A stretch of 64,000 nucleotides of DNA, from contig CM069447.1 in assembly GCA_035610835.1 (NCBI GenBank), forward strand, positions 25,630,041 through 25,694,040. The letters are read 5' to 3'. The stretch's first letter is position 1, and each line of letters begins with the position of its first letter. A program made the position numbers and the translations under genes. Source of the stretch: Ophiura sarsii. Taxonomy: Eukaryota; Echinodermata; Ophiuroidea; Amphilepidida; Ophiuridae. The notes beneath the pieces are model-generated. The model did no database searches and was not told where the DNA came from. It saw only the letters and a program-made list of their open reading frames with translations. This document shows, piece after piece, positions 34,201 to 44,371 of the stretch.

Positions 34201-37200
34201 CCTATAATTCCAATATGATACAACCCTCATCCACATCAATGGAACGTACACAAAAGAGTAATGGTTTTCAGCTATAATTTATTCAAAACAAAGCCGTTGT
34301 CATATCAAATTGGACACAAAAGTACAACATCTGACATTATTTCTTGGCCCTGGTAGGTACGCAGAATGTTATTGGCCACATAAATTGTAATCACATGAAA
34401 CACAATGGTGATCGGGTGACATGGCTCATTTTCCTGAAGGAACTTTCGTAACTTCCGAAGAGTGGCACCAGGAAGTGTTTCTTACATCGACTGATGGCGG
34501 TATCATCGTCCCAGAAATGACGATGCAATTTCCTGTTAATGGTAATCACCGTAAATCCGCACACGACATCTTAGTAGTAGGCATAAGCACACATAACATT
34601 CAAATGATTGAGACATGTACAAAATTGGAGTCAAATGAAAGATTGCAATAAAAGATTTATTTTCCAAAAAAATATATGACAATCGGTCAATGCATTCTTG
34701 TGTTACGGTGTTTTGAAATACTCCGAAAATGGCCGAACACCTGCCAAAAACAGTAACAATGCCCAAAAATAGAATTAATCAGGATTTAGAGAGCTCAATT
34801 TGTTAATTATGTAACATTCAAAACACCATTTACACATATTTCTTAACAATTGAATATCTATATACCATGTTAAAATTAAAACATTGGTAAAATTATATTG
34901 CATTAAGCTAAAATAACCTAGTGAAATTGGTCATTTTGACCAGTTTTACTGACCGCAATCAAAAAAGTCCAGCTAATTGATATGCGTAAATGTTATAAAT
35001 TCAGATGTGAATGGTGTATTGCAATAACACTTGGTATACTGGCTAACTGTATGATACCCAATCTTTAAAAGTATAATTTAGTTTCATAAGCTTATTAAAT
35101 ATGCAAATTATCTATTTATCTACTCAAGTCATTAATATACAAATGAACAATGTCCGATAATTTTTTTCCCATCATAAGAGTGATCGGTAATAGATAACAT
35201 ACCCAATTTGATTGACAAATATTGATGGATTTAGAAATTAAACAAGCTTTTCCATTTCTTAAATACCCATATTTAAATTCTCAGTCTTTTCCTCTCATTG
35301 TTCACTCAAAGGATGCAAAATCTGAGTATATCACTAAATGGACTAAATGGATTGAGGTGTTTAGTACAATATCTCAGGTTAGTTTTATTTAAATCGGCCC
35401 AATATATTCAAGTTTAGAGCAAATTTGAAAATTGGTAAAAATAGTCCTAACTAAAAAACCTGATGATAAGTATTTATACCTGAATAAAGGTTATATAGTG
35501 AAAGATCATGACTACCATATATGGCAAGCTCACTGCACTATAGGGAGTGCACAATGTGAGGATAATTAATTTTACATACATGTAGGGGTAGTTTCAAAGT
35601 AGAGCTGCATACATTATATGAAGAGATTTTTTTTTGCATAAGGGCTTACAGACCCCTCCTACATGTCACTCATTTTGCAATTTTAATAAATCAAAATATT
35701 GTATGGCTGTCTTCATGACTTGGATTAGTGCATCCAAGCACGCCAATTGAGGTATCAACAATACAAGCCACATTCCACATCGTGAATAGCCATCCATTCA
35801 ATAATGCAAAATGATTAACAGGTAGAAGTGGATGTAGGCCCTTTTGCAACACAGCTCTTCATATGGTGTTGTTCACTGGTGTAATGCTCCCAGTGGCAGA
35901 CTCTGTGTGTGTGCATTGTGCTATGCCTACTAGTAGGCCGATCGATGACCTGAAATAATCAAAAAGAGGATTGACAAAAATTAATCAAAGGAAAAATATC
36001 ATGTTGTGCTTAGGCCCAACCGAACCGATTCCTAATTTTGTGATACATTGTAAACAATATTTTGAAATCCTTTGCTTTGAGATAAATAAATAATTAAATC
36101 TGCAAGTTTTGAACCTATTTGTTGGGGACTTTAGGCAACATTTTATTTTCTGTGTTGCCCTATGCGACGATTTTTCAAATGTAATAACTTTCTGTTTGGG
36201 CTTCTAATACAAATACTTAGGCCTACTTACAGGCTGCATTGAAATAATTAAAAGTATAAGGCCATGTGTTTTGAACTCACCACCCAAAAAGGGTGATGGC
36301 GTTGCATTTTTGGTGACGAATCATCCATCTCTCTCTATTAACTCAACAACTAAATGTGGTAGAGCTATGGTTGAGGTATCACGTGAAAGCCTATTTATCT
36401 AGCTACATTGTGTTAATAAATCAGGTATTTCTATAAATGTTTGGCTGAGATATGATTGATTATGTTGTGAAAGTCAGGGGTGGTGGCGGTGGCGGTGGCG
36501 GCGGCGTTGTGTGCAATCTATATGGGGAATATAGAAAATGTTCCCAATTCTACGTTCAATTTACTATAGCTCCTCATCCCTGTATGGTACAAACATGATT
36601 TTGCTCTCATTTTATAGATTATTTTATATTCTATAAGATTCTGTTTCAACAAATGTGACAACTATTGTGCAACAATTGTAATCATGAATCGATTGCGTTG
36701 TCCTTGGCTTTTTTCCCTATTCGCTACACAGTGAACTTGCCCTAATTCATCGGTTTTACATACATGACTATAACAAAAGAAATATTTAACCGATGATAGC
36801 AAAATTATACATTTTTGGAAAGCTCTCAAATAGGGGAATTCAAAAATGCCGTTTAAATCAGGATAGGGTGCATACCAAAAAAAAAAAAATACTTGTAAAC
36901 TCTAATAAATATGAAATTTAAACGTTTGTGCTCATTTACTTCTCGATATAGTATATTTCAACATGTTTACCATTAACAACTATTATGTTCTGATGGGTAA
37001 TTGCATGAGGGACTTAAATATGCACAGTAAAATTATGATTGGGATAGGTATAACATTATTATTGAGCTTAAATCAGAATATGAAAAAAATCGATATTTTG
37101 TTAACCTTCTTAATCACAACATGTTACCATCAGGTCTTATCTAAAATCCAATAGCATATTTGGATTCCTTGTGAGATTACCGTTCAGAAAATATACACTT

Positions 37201-39464
37201 TTTATGGGGTAGAACAAATAGTTATTGCGATATGCTAATTCGAATCTCAGATGGTGTAAAATGTAAACATCTGGACATGCAACGGTAAGGGTGGCGAGTT
37301 CAAAACACACGGCCATAACACAAATCAAATACTAAATAAATAGGCTATTTATATTATGTATGGTGCAGTACACTATTTCCAATGCTTTTTAGAGTTTATA
37401 ATTTGATCGTGTATCACTGAAATATAGCGTTATTCGACCATATTCGCCATTTTTCCTGACGTTTTAGAAATGAGTTTCGATGAGAAAGCGTCATAACACA
37501 TTTTCAGTTTGCAGTTTGCATTTAGCTTTTACATTATACATTTCCAGTAAGGTAACATTCGAAAGCTTATAATACTAAATATTCTAAGCTTGTTAAAAAC
37601 ACACGAAACATTTGCGCTAGGCTAGAGGTAGACGAATCTAGATTAAAAACATTAGCGATCTGTAGATATTCGATCAATTTCTGGAAACGGTAAAATGACC
37701 CCCAAAAAAGTGGAAAAACTTGCAAATTTGGTCTTATTTTGATCAGGAAAAAAGGTTTTCTACTTACAAATTTACGATGTAAAAACTGGTTACGGTTTCA
37801 GACTGCAGAAGTATTTTGTTTCGGTTGCGGCCATTCATATGAATCATGTTCCGTATAATGCTCGACTACGAAATTTCACGCGATTCTCATAACACACAGA
37901 GTGTATAGACCTCATTAACGATCGCACTAACGACTGAATGTAGTATTATTGATAAGAAGTGTGGCAGGGTTAAAGGAGGCCATGAACGTTCATCAGAAGA
38001 TAGGAGATGACAGAGTATACTTCAAAAGAGATAAAGCTATGAACTGTAATCAGTAGTTAGGAGATGAAGGAGTGCACTACATAACAGATGAAGCCATGAA
38101 ATCTCACCACTAGATAGGAGTGGACTACAAAACGGATGAAGCCATGAACTGTTATCAGTAGATAAGAGATGAATTACAAAACAGATGAAGATAAAACTGT
38201 CATCAGTAGATAGGAGATATAAGAGTGGACAACAAAACAATAGACTACATAACGATGAGACCGTGAACAATCATCAATTGATAGGAGATGCAGGGCTGGA
38301 CTAAAATTTAAAAAAAGCCATGAACTGTCATCAGTAGATGTGACGTGAATTACAAAATAGACGTAGATATAAACTGTCGTCAGTAGATAGGAGATAAAAG
38401 AGTGGACCACAAAACAAATGGAGTCATGAACTGTCATCAGTAGATAATTGATGAAGGAGTGGACTACATAACGATGAGACCGTGAATAATCATCAATGGA
38501 TAGGAGATGAAGGAGTTGATTACAAAGCAGATCAAGCCATAAACTCAGTAGATATGAGATGAAGGAGTGATCTACATAACAGATGAAGCCATAATAAACT
38601 GTCATCAGTAGGAGATGAAGGAGTGGATTACATATCAGATGAGACCGTGAACAGTCAGCAGAAAATAGGTGATGAAGGAGTGGACTACATAACAGATGAG
38701 ACCGTGAACAGTCATCAGTAGATAGACGATGAAGGGGTGACCTACAAAACAGACGAAGCCATCACTTGTCATGAGTAGATAAGAGATGAATGAGTGGTCT
38801 ACATTACAGATGAAGCCATGAACGGTCATCAGTAGATAGGAGATGAAAAAGTGGAATATATAACAGATGATGGTCGGCTGGAGTACCATTTCGCCCGTGG
38901 TGTATAACTATAAATCACTACAGTCGAAGTGTTATTACAATGCCCATCATCAATACCAGCACACAATTTTGTATGCCACTAGCTTTGGAGATGAAGGAGT
39001 AGTCCACATAACAGGTAAAAGTCGCAATATACAGTCATGCTGTTAAATGTAACATCACATCTTTTTAGCTGGGCATAAATTCGAATGCGCTAATATTGCT
39101 ATTGCTATGTAATAATCAAGTACTTCCATCCTTTAAATACAAATGCCATTATTTCATAAATAAACAAATCTGTTTCACATTTGTGAAATCTAATTGTAGT
39201 GACTTATATAATCATATATATCTTCTAAATAATACGTCAGCAGGTAATTAACAAATAAGTCGACATAGTCATAATTAAACAACCTGCTACTGTGCCAACG
39301 ACATTCGATAATGACACTGCATTTCCAACTCTCCAAACCATTATGTCAAATTGATCTGTCAGGGCAGGTAGCAGCACACCGAAACTTTTGCCAGTTCCAT
39401 AATCGATAACACGACACAAGAACGCACTGAGTACGACCATCCATGCCCTCGTATCAATCGCCAT
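23504..39464 (-). CDS. SLC16-like monocarboxylate transporter gene, six exons
   Basis: Exons (minus strand, 5' to 3'): 39284-39464, 30517-30659, 29863-30001, 29009-29163, 26971-27461, 23504-23613. All introns are GT-AG and exon phases agree when five single-base indels are allowed; the corrected total is 1218 nt, 405 residues plus stop. The product would be a 12-helix plasma-membrane major-facilitator protein; SLC16 members carry monocarboxylates, aromatic amino acids or related solutes, often with protons. Family marks are KSFGVLLPAL in helix 1-2, SPIGKF in the helix 2-3 region, ATGIVYSGASVG before helix 5, DTYGWR before helix 6, and a C-terminal GLLYDLSGTY block. The usual N-terminal DGGWGW is reduced to DTRAW. 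Substrate cannot be told. Indels lie in exons 2, 3, 4 and 5 (two), but no in-frame nonsense change was seen, so this is either a young pseudogene or a gene with sequence errors. Confidence 0.8.
23870..24340. repeat. Degenerate ACGTCGG/ACGTTGG repeat block
   Basis: The heptamers ACGTCGG, ACGTTGG or their complements recur every 15-40 bp (for example AACGTCGGGTATAAGTCGG, GACGTCGGTTGTAGG, AACGTCGGCTTGACGTTGG). The same block is present in reverse at 60799-61170. It looks like a decayed minisatellite or a clustered-site region of a transposon end. Confidence 0.6.
24362..24532. mobile_element. Small TTAA-flanked MITE (171 bp)
   Basis: TTAA (24362-24365) with AGGAAGTTTTTT is mirrored by AAAAAAACGTCCT next to TTAA (24529-24532), and inner arms AATTTTGTGAGTGCTGT and CAGCACTCACAAAATT pair well. 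The TTAA duplication groups it with the other TTAA elements here. It lies in intron 5 of the transporter gene. Confidence 0.65.
24533..26970. other. Intron 5 of the SLC16-like gene, distal part
   Basis: AT-rich intronic sequence. It contains a G tract (25810-25841, nearly pure G), a GGA-rich purine repeat (about 26297-26340) and a C tract (26925-26940) 30 bp from the exon 5 donor. No other gene or RNA was recognised. Confidence 0.6.
26971..27461 (-). CDS. SLC16-like exon 5 (C-terminal half, helices 7-11)
   Basis: The acceptor is TTGCAG|T (AG at 27462-27463) and the donor ACAG|GTAAAT. It encodes the start of the C-terminal bundle: FFDLRLFRNYTFLALMV as helix 7, LIPYAEQKGLTPYEATTLV as the helix 7-8 loop, then RLIGLLVCGVSF and the CNVGRYVGGTITG run into exon 6. 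The frame shifts by one base near 27367-27372 (one base missing) and again near 27218-27223 (one extra A). In the corrected frames there are no stops. Confidence 0.8.
27644..28034. repeat. 390-bp imperfect fold-back in intron 4
   Basis: The centre is AGATTGTACC/GGTACAATCT (about 27825). Arms about 190 bp long pair imperfectly out to GGCATACATGTAGTATGTGA and TCACATAATATGCC. It is probably an old inverted-repeat element. Confidence 0.65.
29009..29163 (-). CDS. SLC16-like exon 4 (DTYGWR, helix 6)
   Basis: The acceptor is TTTAAG|TTTTGG (AG at 29164-29165) after a T-rich tract; the donor is TTCAG|GTAATA. It encodes the DTYGWRSTFLLIGA segment and helix 6 ending LCGILIRPI, the most recognisable SLC16 block, then the first part of the central loop. 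One extra G in the GG at about 29157-29159 must be discounted to join exon 3 in frame; the spacing from the SVG motif to YGWR then matches human SLC16A1 (14 residues). Confidence 0.85.
29304..29327. repeat. Short GGACC tandem repeat
   Basis: About four and a half copies of GGACC in intron 3, in an unusually GC-rich island (29228-29350) within AT-rich sequence. Confidence 0.8.
29863..30001 (-). CDS. SLC16-like exon 3 (helices 4-5)
   Basis: The acceptor is CAACAG|GA (AG at 30002-30003) and the donor ACAG|GTATAG. It encodes GIGLQCSLTYTLSFLPDYF then ATGIVYSGASVGPMIFG, corresponding to the conserved second signature of SLC16 proteins. One surplus base in the TTTTCCC run at about 29943-29948 shifts the frame between the two parts. 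Confidence 0.8.
30517..30659 (-). CDS. SLC16-like exon 2 (helices 2-3)
   Basis: The acceptor is CTTAAAG|CC (AG at 30660-30661), preceded by a TTCTTCGATTTCTC tract; the donor is ATGCG|GTGAGT. The first frame reads AVLISPIGKFVHLRY and the second HHVFGVMTASGFVFAAFAQEW to LLIMLCG. A one-base loss at about 30612-30618 (an FGHR-like turn would otherwise form) separates them. Confidence 0.8.
31013..31275. repeat. Tandem duplication with poly-C and CA tracts in the LINE 3' part
   Basis: Two units of about 120-135 bp, each starting CTCTCACGAGATGAACATAC and ending CACACACTTTCATAAAT. The second has a C run of about 30 (31187-31216) followed by a CA run. Open frames across it are artefacts. Confidence 0.85.
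31571..31608. repeat. 15-bp perfect hairpin CTTGCGGCCTAAGAT
   Basis: CTTGCGGCCTAAGAT and ATCTTAGGCCGCAAG with an 8-nt loop sit at the inner edge of the LINE coding fragment, where the LINE protein reads GLRCRTILGRKY. Confidence 0.8.
32208..32830. mobile_element. Diverged mariner-type MITE
   Basis: TA-CAGGGTGATTCAAATAAAGG is mirrored by CACTTTATTTTTAATCACCCC at about 32809-32828. Termini and first internal bases (GTGTACTCAACTTTGGG) match the MITE at 3371-4048. The right end has lost its exact terminus, so this is an older copy. Confidence 0.65.
33341..33660. repeat. G-rich and C-rich low-complexity block
   Basis: GGAGGGGGCGGGAGC at 33343, a C/G-rich palindromic stretch (33360-33405), and nearly pure G runs at about 33588-33611 and 33619-33633. 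It is intronic. Four or more adjacent G runs make quadruplex formation likely. Confidence 0.75.
33661..36500. other. Intron 1 of the SLC16-like gene, middle part
   Basis: AT-rich sequence with no gene or transposon end that I can support. A GGTGGCGGTGGCGGTGG microsatellite lies at 36478-36506. Confidence 0.5.
36505..37325. repeat. Dispersed repeat, inverted relative to 48405-49290
   Basis: About 800 bp matches 48405-49290 in reverse complement, including GAAAGCTCTCAAATAGGG, AAATGCCGTTTAAATC and GAATCTCAGATGGTGTAAAA. Near 37205-37250 GGGGTAGAACA and AATTCGAATCTC resemble tRNA A and B boxes, so the family may be a long tRNA-derived SINE or may contain one. It lies in intron 1. Confidence 0.75.
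37977..38875. repeat. Minisatellite, unit about 57-60 bp, about 15 copies
   Basis: The unit contains GCCATGAACTGTCATCAGTA followed by GATAGGAGATGAAGGAGTGG and ACTACATAACAGATGA. Copies differ by substitutions and short deletions. Because unit lengths are often multiples of three, long minus-strand frames appear, but they are repetitive translations and not a gene. Confidence 0.9.
39284..39464 (-). CDS. SLC16-like exon 1 (start codon, helices 1-2)
   Basis: The ATG at 39464 has a good context (AAAATGG). It encodes about 60 residues: DTRAWMVVLSAFLCR (degenerate form of the family's DGGWGW helix 1), then YGTGKSFGVLLPAL and VWRVGNAVSLSNVVGTVA. The donor GCAG|GTTGTT is weak beyond the GT, but the phase (1) fits exon 2 exactly. 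The upstream 5' UTR was not defined. Confidence 0.75.
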
Positions 39465-39477
39465 TTTTGTTCCCTCA

Positions 39478-39600
39478 ACAGCTACCGCTCGGTTTACGCA
39501 ATGGTAGTAAAATTAGCATGTATACTGGCTTATAGTTTGCCATGTATTAACTTGATTTTGAAGTATATTAAGCGTGTACGACCAAGGAGTATATATAATA
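39478..39600. repeat. Region upstream of exon 1, duplicated at 42349-42470
   Basis: CAACAGCTACCGCTCGGTTT, GTATACTGGCTTATAGT and GCCATGTATTA occur in the same order at 42349-42470. The similarity starts about 14 bp upstream of the ATG, so it covers the presumed 5' UTR or promoter of the transporter but not the coding part. Confidence 0.7.
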
Positions 39601-40084
39601 GGAGGGGACACTTAGCTCATTTGCATATTTGCTCATTAATATGATTAACCCCGCGAACCCAGTCAAAGGTTGCAGATAATGCCCTCTGGAGAGTCAAGGG
39701 GACTTTCTTTTGTTCTCTAACGACAGCGTTGGGACAGCGCATGAAGTTTCTTGTACAGAGTTGGCGATGAGCGATTGAGAAGTATAACAAAAGCATACAT
39801 AAACAGATCGTAACATGAATAATGCAATGCAACAGGTCACACAACGTTCAGTCGAGCGACCGTATAAACAGTATACAAGATGCCATTTATTGTGTTCGAA
39901 ATGTCAACGCCTTTACCATTCTTTCCAAAATAAGGAGTATAATCACATTACAAACACATTTTGTGCGAGAGTAACATATAAATATGGTTTAAAATGTCAA
40001 AAATGGCACGATAAAAATCCGTTCGTTATAAATAAAAGAATCAATGGTTAAATAATAAAACTGACACAATTACACTCGTCGATC

Positions 40085-40160
40085 TCTGTGGCGTGCACAC
40101 GTTGGCCGTATCGTTTGCAATCGGCAATCACGGGTTCGAATCTCCGTGTATTCGTTGTTG
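40085..40160 (+). other. tRNA-like sequence (degenerate)
   Basis: TGGCGTGCACACGTTGG resembles an A box and GGGTTCGAATCTCC a B box, spaced as in tRNA genes, with a T-rich stretch following. The T stem needs a bulge and no good acceptor stem forms, so it is probably a tRNA pseudogene or SINE head. Confidence 0.45.
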
Positions 40161-40344
40161 TTTTCTATTTTTTTGTTTTTTTAAAAATAAAAAAAACTTG
40201 ATTGTGGATGTATGTAACATCATTTTTATGTCAATTTTTATAATTTATAAAGGCCGCCAATGCTTTTATAGTTTTTTCTATTCTTTCTTAATCTATTTTT
40301 CTATCTATCATTTATCTCTGGATTTATTTAACTTTATAATCTAA

Positions 40345-42348
40345 ACAAATTAAAATGCGTAAAACAATATACTATTGCTCGATAAATAAGTGATTGAAGT
40401 TGAGTTCACTTTGATAATGATAGCATACCAGTGTGCCCAACCATTTCTCCTTTGCACACTTTGTTTAAAATACATTCAGAGATGTCATTTTTATAGCTTG
40501 TTATAGCTAGGCTAATATACAACTGTAAGCTATTTGGATACACAAAGCAAACACATTTCCAAAACAGGCCATAGCCAATCGTACAATGAGAAAGGAGACC
40601 GTTTATACCAATGTTAAATCTACCATGATTACCATTTTTTTAAACCTGTACAACCGATGAATTTCTAGAAAATCTTTGGTACAACTTTATTTCAAGAAAG
40701 TTAGTCCTTGTACCAAATGTAGCTAGCTTTAATAAACGAATTGGGAGACGCAATATTCATGTCGAAATATATGTGGAAAGGCAATCAGACAACTATTGAT
40801 AGACGCGATCAAGTCTTGTACCTTTGAAGGGTGATTACGGGCACGTATGAGTAAAGTGGATTCCCTCTATAATGAACCAAAATTTTAATTTCAGTGCCAA
40901 AGATCTTGAAAAAGGTTACAGGGGACATTCTCGCTTCGACGATGCTCCTATGCGTAGGTCAACTGAAAGCCCGGTCCGATGGTAGACTTCGAATCTCCAG
41001 AATCTCAGGAGATATGTACACATTTTCTCATAATACTTGATACTGCTACGCTTCCAATCATTAGATGGTTATAGCATATGCACGGCGCAAAGTGCACGGT
41101 GTCTCATTTAGGCCCACAGGCCGGGCGGGCTTGTGAGTGCTCAGAACCGGGACTTTAACAATACACTCAATTTAAAAAAAATTCAAAACACCGGATTCTA
41201 CTGTCGCTCTGTTATGGTCGTATAGTCGGCCCCCGGATTCTACCGTCACTCTGTTGCAAGTAAGTGTAGGCCTTATATTCGCCACAACATGTGGGCACTA
41301 CCGTATAGTTTTATTGACTGTACATCATGCCTTTCGTCGGTATACAACTCGGACTTTTTACTGTCTGATAAGTCCACCCCTCCCCCTCCCTATGGCCCTG
41401 TTTAAAGCTGGCTACGCCAGGATTCGCGCATGTTGGATGTGCCGGCCCGCCGCGCGCCAGTCGGGTCCGCATTGCGGCGGCGTTAGTCACTCTCGATCAT
41501 AGTTCGGCGTGGCCCCTCGCTACACGGCTCGATCCTCATGGCGGCAAGCTAGTTATTATCACATCAAACCACTTCTGGATGTTATCATCAATGGCAATGC
41601 ATTGTCGGCTGCTTTAGTCAAAATTAAATATTATATACCAAGGGATATACAACTGTCACTGGATATACCCACTTTGCCTATCCCGTCAACGCCTGAATCT
41701 TTTCCGTGAACTTTTCCTGATTGGGCTTTTCCACCCCCAAACTGGCCGGAGCCCGGGTGTTAGATCTACGGTTGATTAGCGCATTACAAGAAGTTGTGTC
41801 ACTTGCCATGCAGCACATACTCATTAGGCATTTGTCCAAAATTTTTGTGGACAAATCCAAAGCGATCGGACGCATGCGTAGAAAAAAATGTTGTCCCCTT
41901 GACTCTCCAGAGGGCCTTTTTGATATTCAGACGATGGCGGACATAGGTTCGTGTGACGAATATTCTAGGTGAAATTCGATGTGGGAACGCTCGGACTGTA
42001 GGGAACGATGATATTTCTGACTTCAACAGCGCCTGGGCATCGTTCGGGGACCGTTTGATTATCACTCAGGTCGTGTCAGTATGAAATTAGGTAAAACACT
42101 CCGACATAAAATTGAAATCCACGGAGATTCAAAGATTACGGCCGTTCGTGTCCACTATGGTCTGGTACTTTTCATTTTCGACTTCACAAATGACGTATAT
42201 TCATTGATATGATTATTCATTGTATATTCATGTACGTCGATGCTTTCGGCGATTCGAACAATACAGTGTCAGCCGCCTGGTACGACGGCGAACGCATTAA
42301 TGTATGACTTTTCTTTGCGCAGCCACGCAACAGTAAACATCAGTTCAT
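40345..42348. other. No recognised gene; local CpG-rich island
   Basis: Most of this is AT-rich without recognisable domains. Between about 41390 and 41540 GC and CpG content rises sharply (GGCCCGCCGCGCGCCAG). The frames across 41254-41972 have no family I know and would need frame changes to join. A short GACTCTCCAGAGGGC tract at about 41901 is the inverse of one at 39682. Confidence 0.35.
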
Positions 42349-42470
42349 TCAACAGCTACCGTTCGGTTTTAGCAATGGTAGTATAAACATTAAAATGTAT
42401 ACTGGCTTATAGTGTGCCATGTATTACATTGGCTTTGAAGTGTGCATGTTCCATGTGTACGACGACGAAC
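42349..42470. repeat. Second copy of the transporter upstream region
   Basis: See 39478-39600. No exon 1 follows at the expected place to its left, so this copy has no coding part here. Confidence 0.7.
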
Positions 42471-42561
42471 CCATTTAACGGTTCTATAACCCTAACTCTA
42501 TAACACCACGAAGCAACATATTTGTTTTCCGCCGGGGAAAATTCACCCGAAAGGTCACCCG

Positions 42562-42562
<1 letters not shown>

Positions 42563-42593
<31 letters not shown>
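42563..42593. repeat. Poly-C tract of about 30
   Basis: An uninterrupted C run between CACCCGA and TCGGGA. The flanking bases are inverted (CCGA and TCGG), so the run may be the centre of a small inverted repeat. Confidence 0.85.
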
Positions 42594-42594
<1 letters not shown>

Positions 42595-42934
42595 GGGATT
42601 TGAACCACGGACCTCCTGCACCAAAGCCAATCTCCATTCTGTACAAACGAACATGTTATTGACTGGACTTGTGCCAAAATCCTTTGCATGGAGAGCAAAC
42701 CACATTCGCGACACATCCGCGAAGCCATTTGGATTCGACGGAAAGCACCCGACACTATGAACAGAGACGACGGGGCTCATTTTCTAAGTCATGTCTATGA
42801 CCCTCTGATCACCGTAACAGCGCCCTTAACGGGAAGCAGCACGGGTCAGAAGAGGTCATTATGAAGAAGTGTGTAGATCATAACACACGAAACTGTCAAT
42901 CGTGAGTAAAATTCCTGGTTTAGAATGTTAATTA

Positions 42935-43330
42935 TGATATGTTAGACCACTAGAAACTCATATCCAGTATTTTTGCAAATCCGAAATGGCCGCCAACCTG
43001 ATGGTTAAAGTTCCATAAAATGGCACAAAATCAACCAAAATGTATGATGAAAATATAGTTTTAACAATGGGATGTATGTATTAGACCACTAGTAACTCAT
43101 GTCCAGTATGTTTGATTTGTTAACATACTTAAAATCCAAAATGTCTGCCAAAACGGGCCCCATATTGGGTCCCAAAATGGCTGCAAAAATTACCAATTCC
43201 ATAAAATGGGATAATATCAACCAAAACGTATGATGAAAGTATAGTTTTAACAATGGGATGTATGTATTAGACCACTAGTAACTCATATCCAGTATTTTCG
43301 CTTTGTAATTACGTTCTTTTTACCAGAATC
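42935..43330. repeat. Tandem repeat family 'ACCACTAG-AACTCAT', locus 1
   Basis: About two and a half units (140-185 bp apart) containing GACCACTAGTAACTCAT, CCAGTATTTTTG and AATGGGATGTATGTATTAG. The same family forms 55930-56560. Copies are moderately diverged. Confidence 0.75.
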
Positions 43331-43943
43331 TCGACCTGTTTAATTCGCTCACTACGCCCGCAAACAGCATTTGTTTTAGATTTCTTTGGACCGCCCCCCT
43401 TTCCTGGTAACATGGTAGAGGGGATGGGGGTTGGAAACATTCCGCATCGTAACCATGCGACTTGGCTCATACATGATCTATTAACCTACTTTGAGGTTTG
43501 GTGTATTAATGGTGCGTCACATGACGTCCATTGGGCCTTCTGACGGGGGCATATCGACATGTACATGACACACCGATTTACCTTTTCGAAAGTTCGTCCC
43601 ACCAAACGAAATCCTGTCCTGGTGTTAATTGGTGGTGATGGCCTGAATAAAAACACGCGAGATCAATAAATGACGTCACATTTGTTAATATTTTGGACGC
43701 CCTCTGTTGGTTTGAGACAAAATACAGCACACTCTGGCAGGCAATATTTCCCTATCAGCTATTTTCCATCGGCCTTATTAGGTTTTCTAACTAGATTTTG
43801 ATGTCACAGAAAATGCATTTCACAAAATTATTATTCCAGCAAAATGTGTTTTATAATTCGTTTTTAAAGAAATGTAATGTTGTCTGTATTGACGTTACTG
43901 TTCTGCCTGCAGTGTAACAACCGGGTGCGTCCAATTTGTAAAT
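43331..43943. other. No recognised gene or element
   Basis: Unique-looking sequence between the satellite and the fourth MITE copy. The last 40 bp (GTGTAACAACCGGGTGCGTCC) resemble a tract at 23733-23745 near the transporter 3' end. Confidence 0.35.
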
Positions 43944-44327
43944 AGATTCCTTAAATAAGTAACTGACCAAGTAATAAATATGCTCTTAAATCCAAGAATA
44001 AAACTCCTACGTCAAATATTAAATTATATATTTGTAAGGAAACTTCTTCTCTGCAATTCGAGATATTTTTCATGAATAATAAATGAATATTAACTTAGCT
44101 ATGTGCCCAAACACAATACCAATTCCGTTTTTCATGTTAAAGGAGGAGTCCCGCAAGCAAAACATTATGCATTATATCTTTGAAAAAAAATTATCGAGCC
44201 AAAATCGCATTGTTATATAGAGCAAAACATCACAAAAGCTATTATTGAATAGATTTATCAGGATCGGTAGACATAACTGATAAGATAAGGTTCTTATACT
44301 GATCCAAATAGTATACTCACAACTGTG

Positions 44328-44353
44328 GACGTTTCGGCTTAAAAGCTTCGATC
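44328..44353 (-). ncRNA. Hammerhead-like motif at the PLE left terminus
   Basis: Read on the minus strand: GATCGAA, hairpin GCTT/AAGC, then CGAAACGTC. It is the inverted counterpart of the motif at 46766-46797. The core is degenerate. Confidence 0.3.
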
Positions 44354-44371
44354 GCCGATCAATTCCAATAC

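Noticed and set aside
34421..34651. 76-residue plus-strand frame
   Set aside because: It reads somewhat like a protein but lies in intron 1 on the opposite strand, has no recognisable domain, and no flanking splice pattern convinced me.
38174..38605. 143-residue minus-strand open frame
   Set aside because: It translates the 57-60-bp minisatellite; repetitive, hydrophobic by accident of composition, no start context or splice signals.
41254..41972. Overlapping frames in a GC-rich patch, possible exon or retroelement
   Set aside because: No family recognised; frames do not join without arbitrary shifts.
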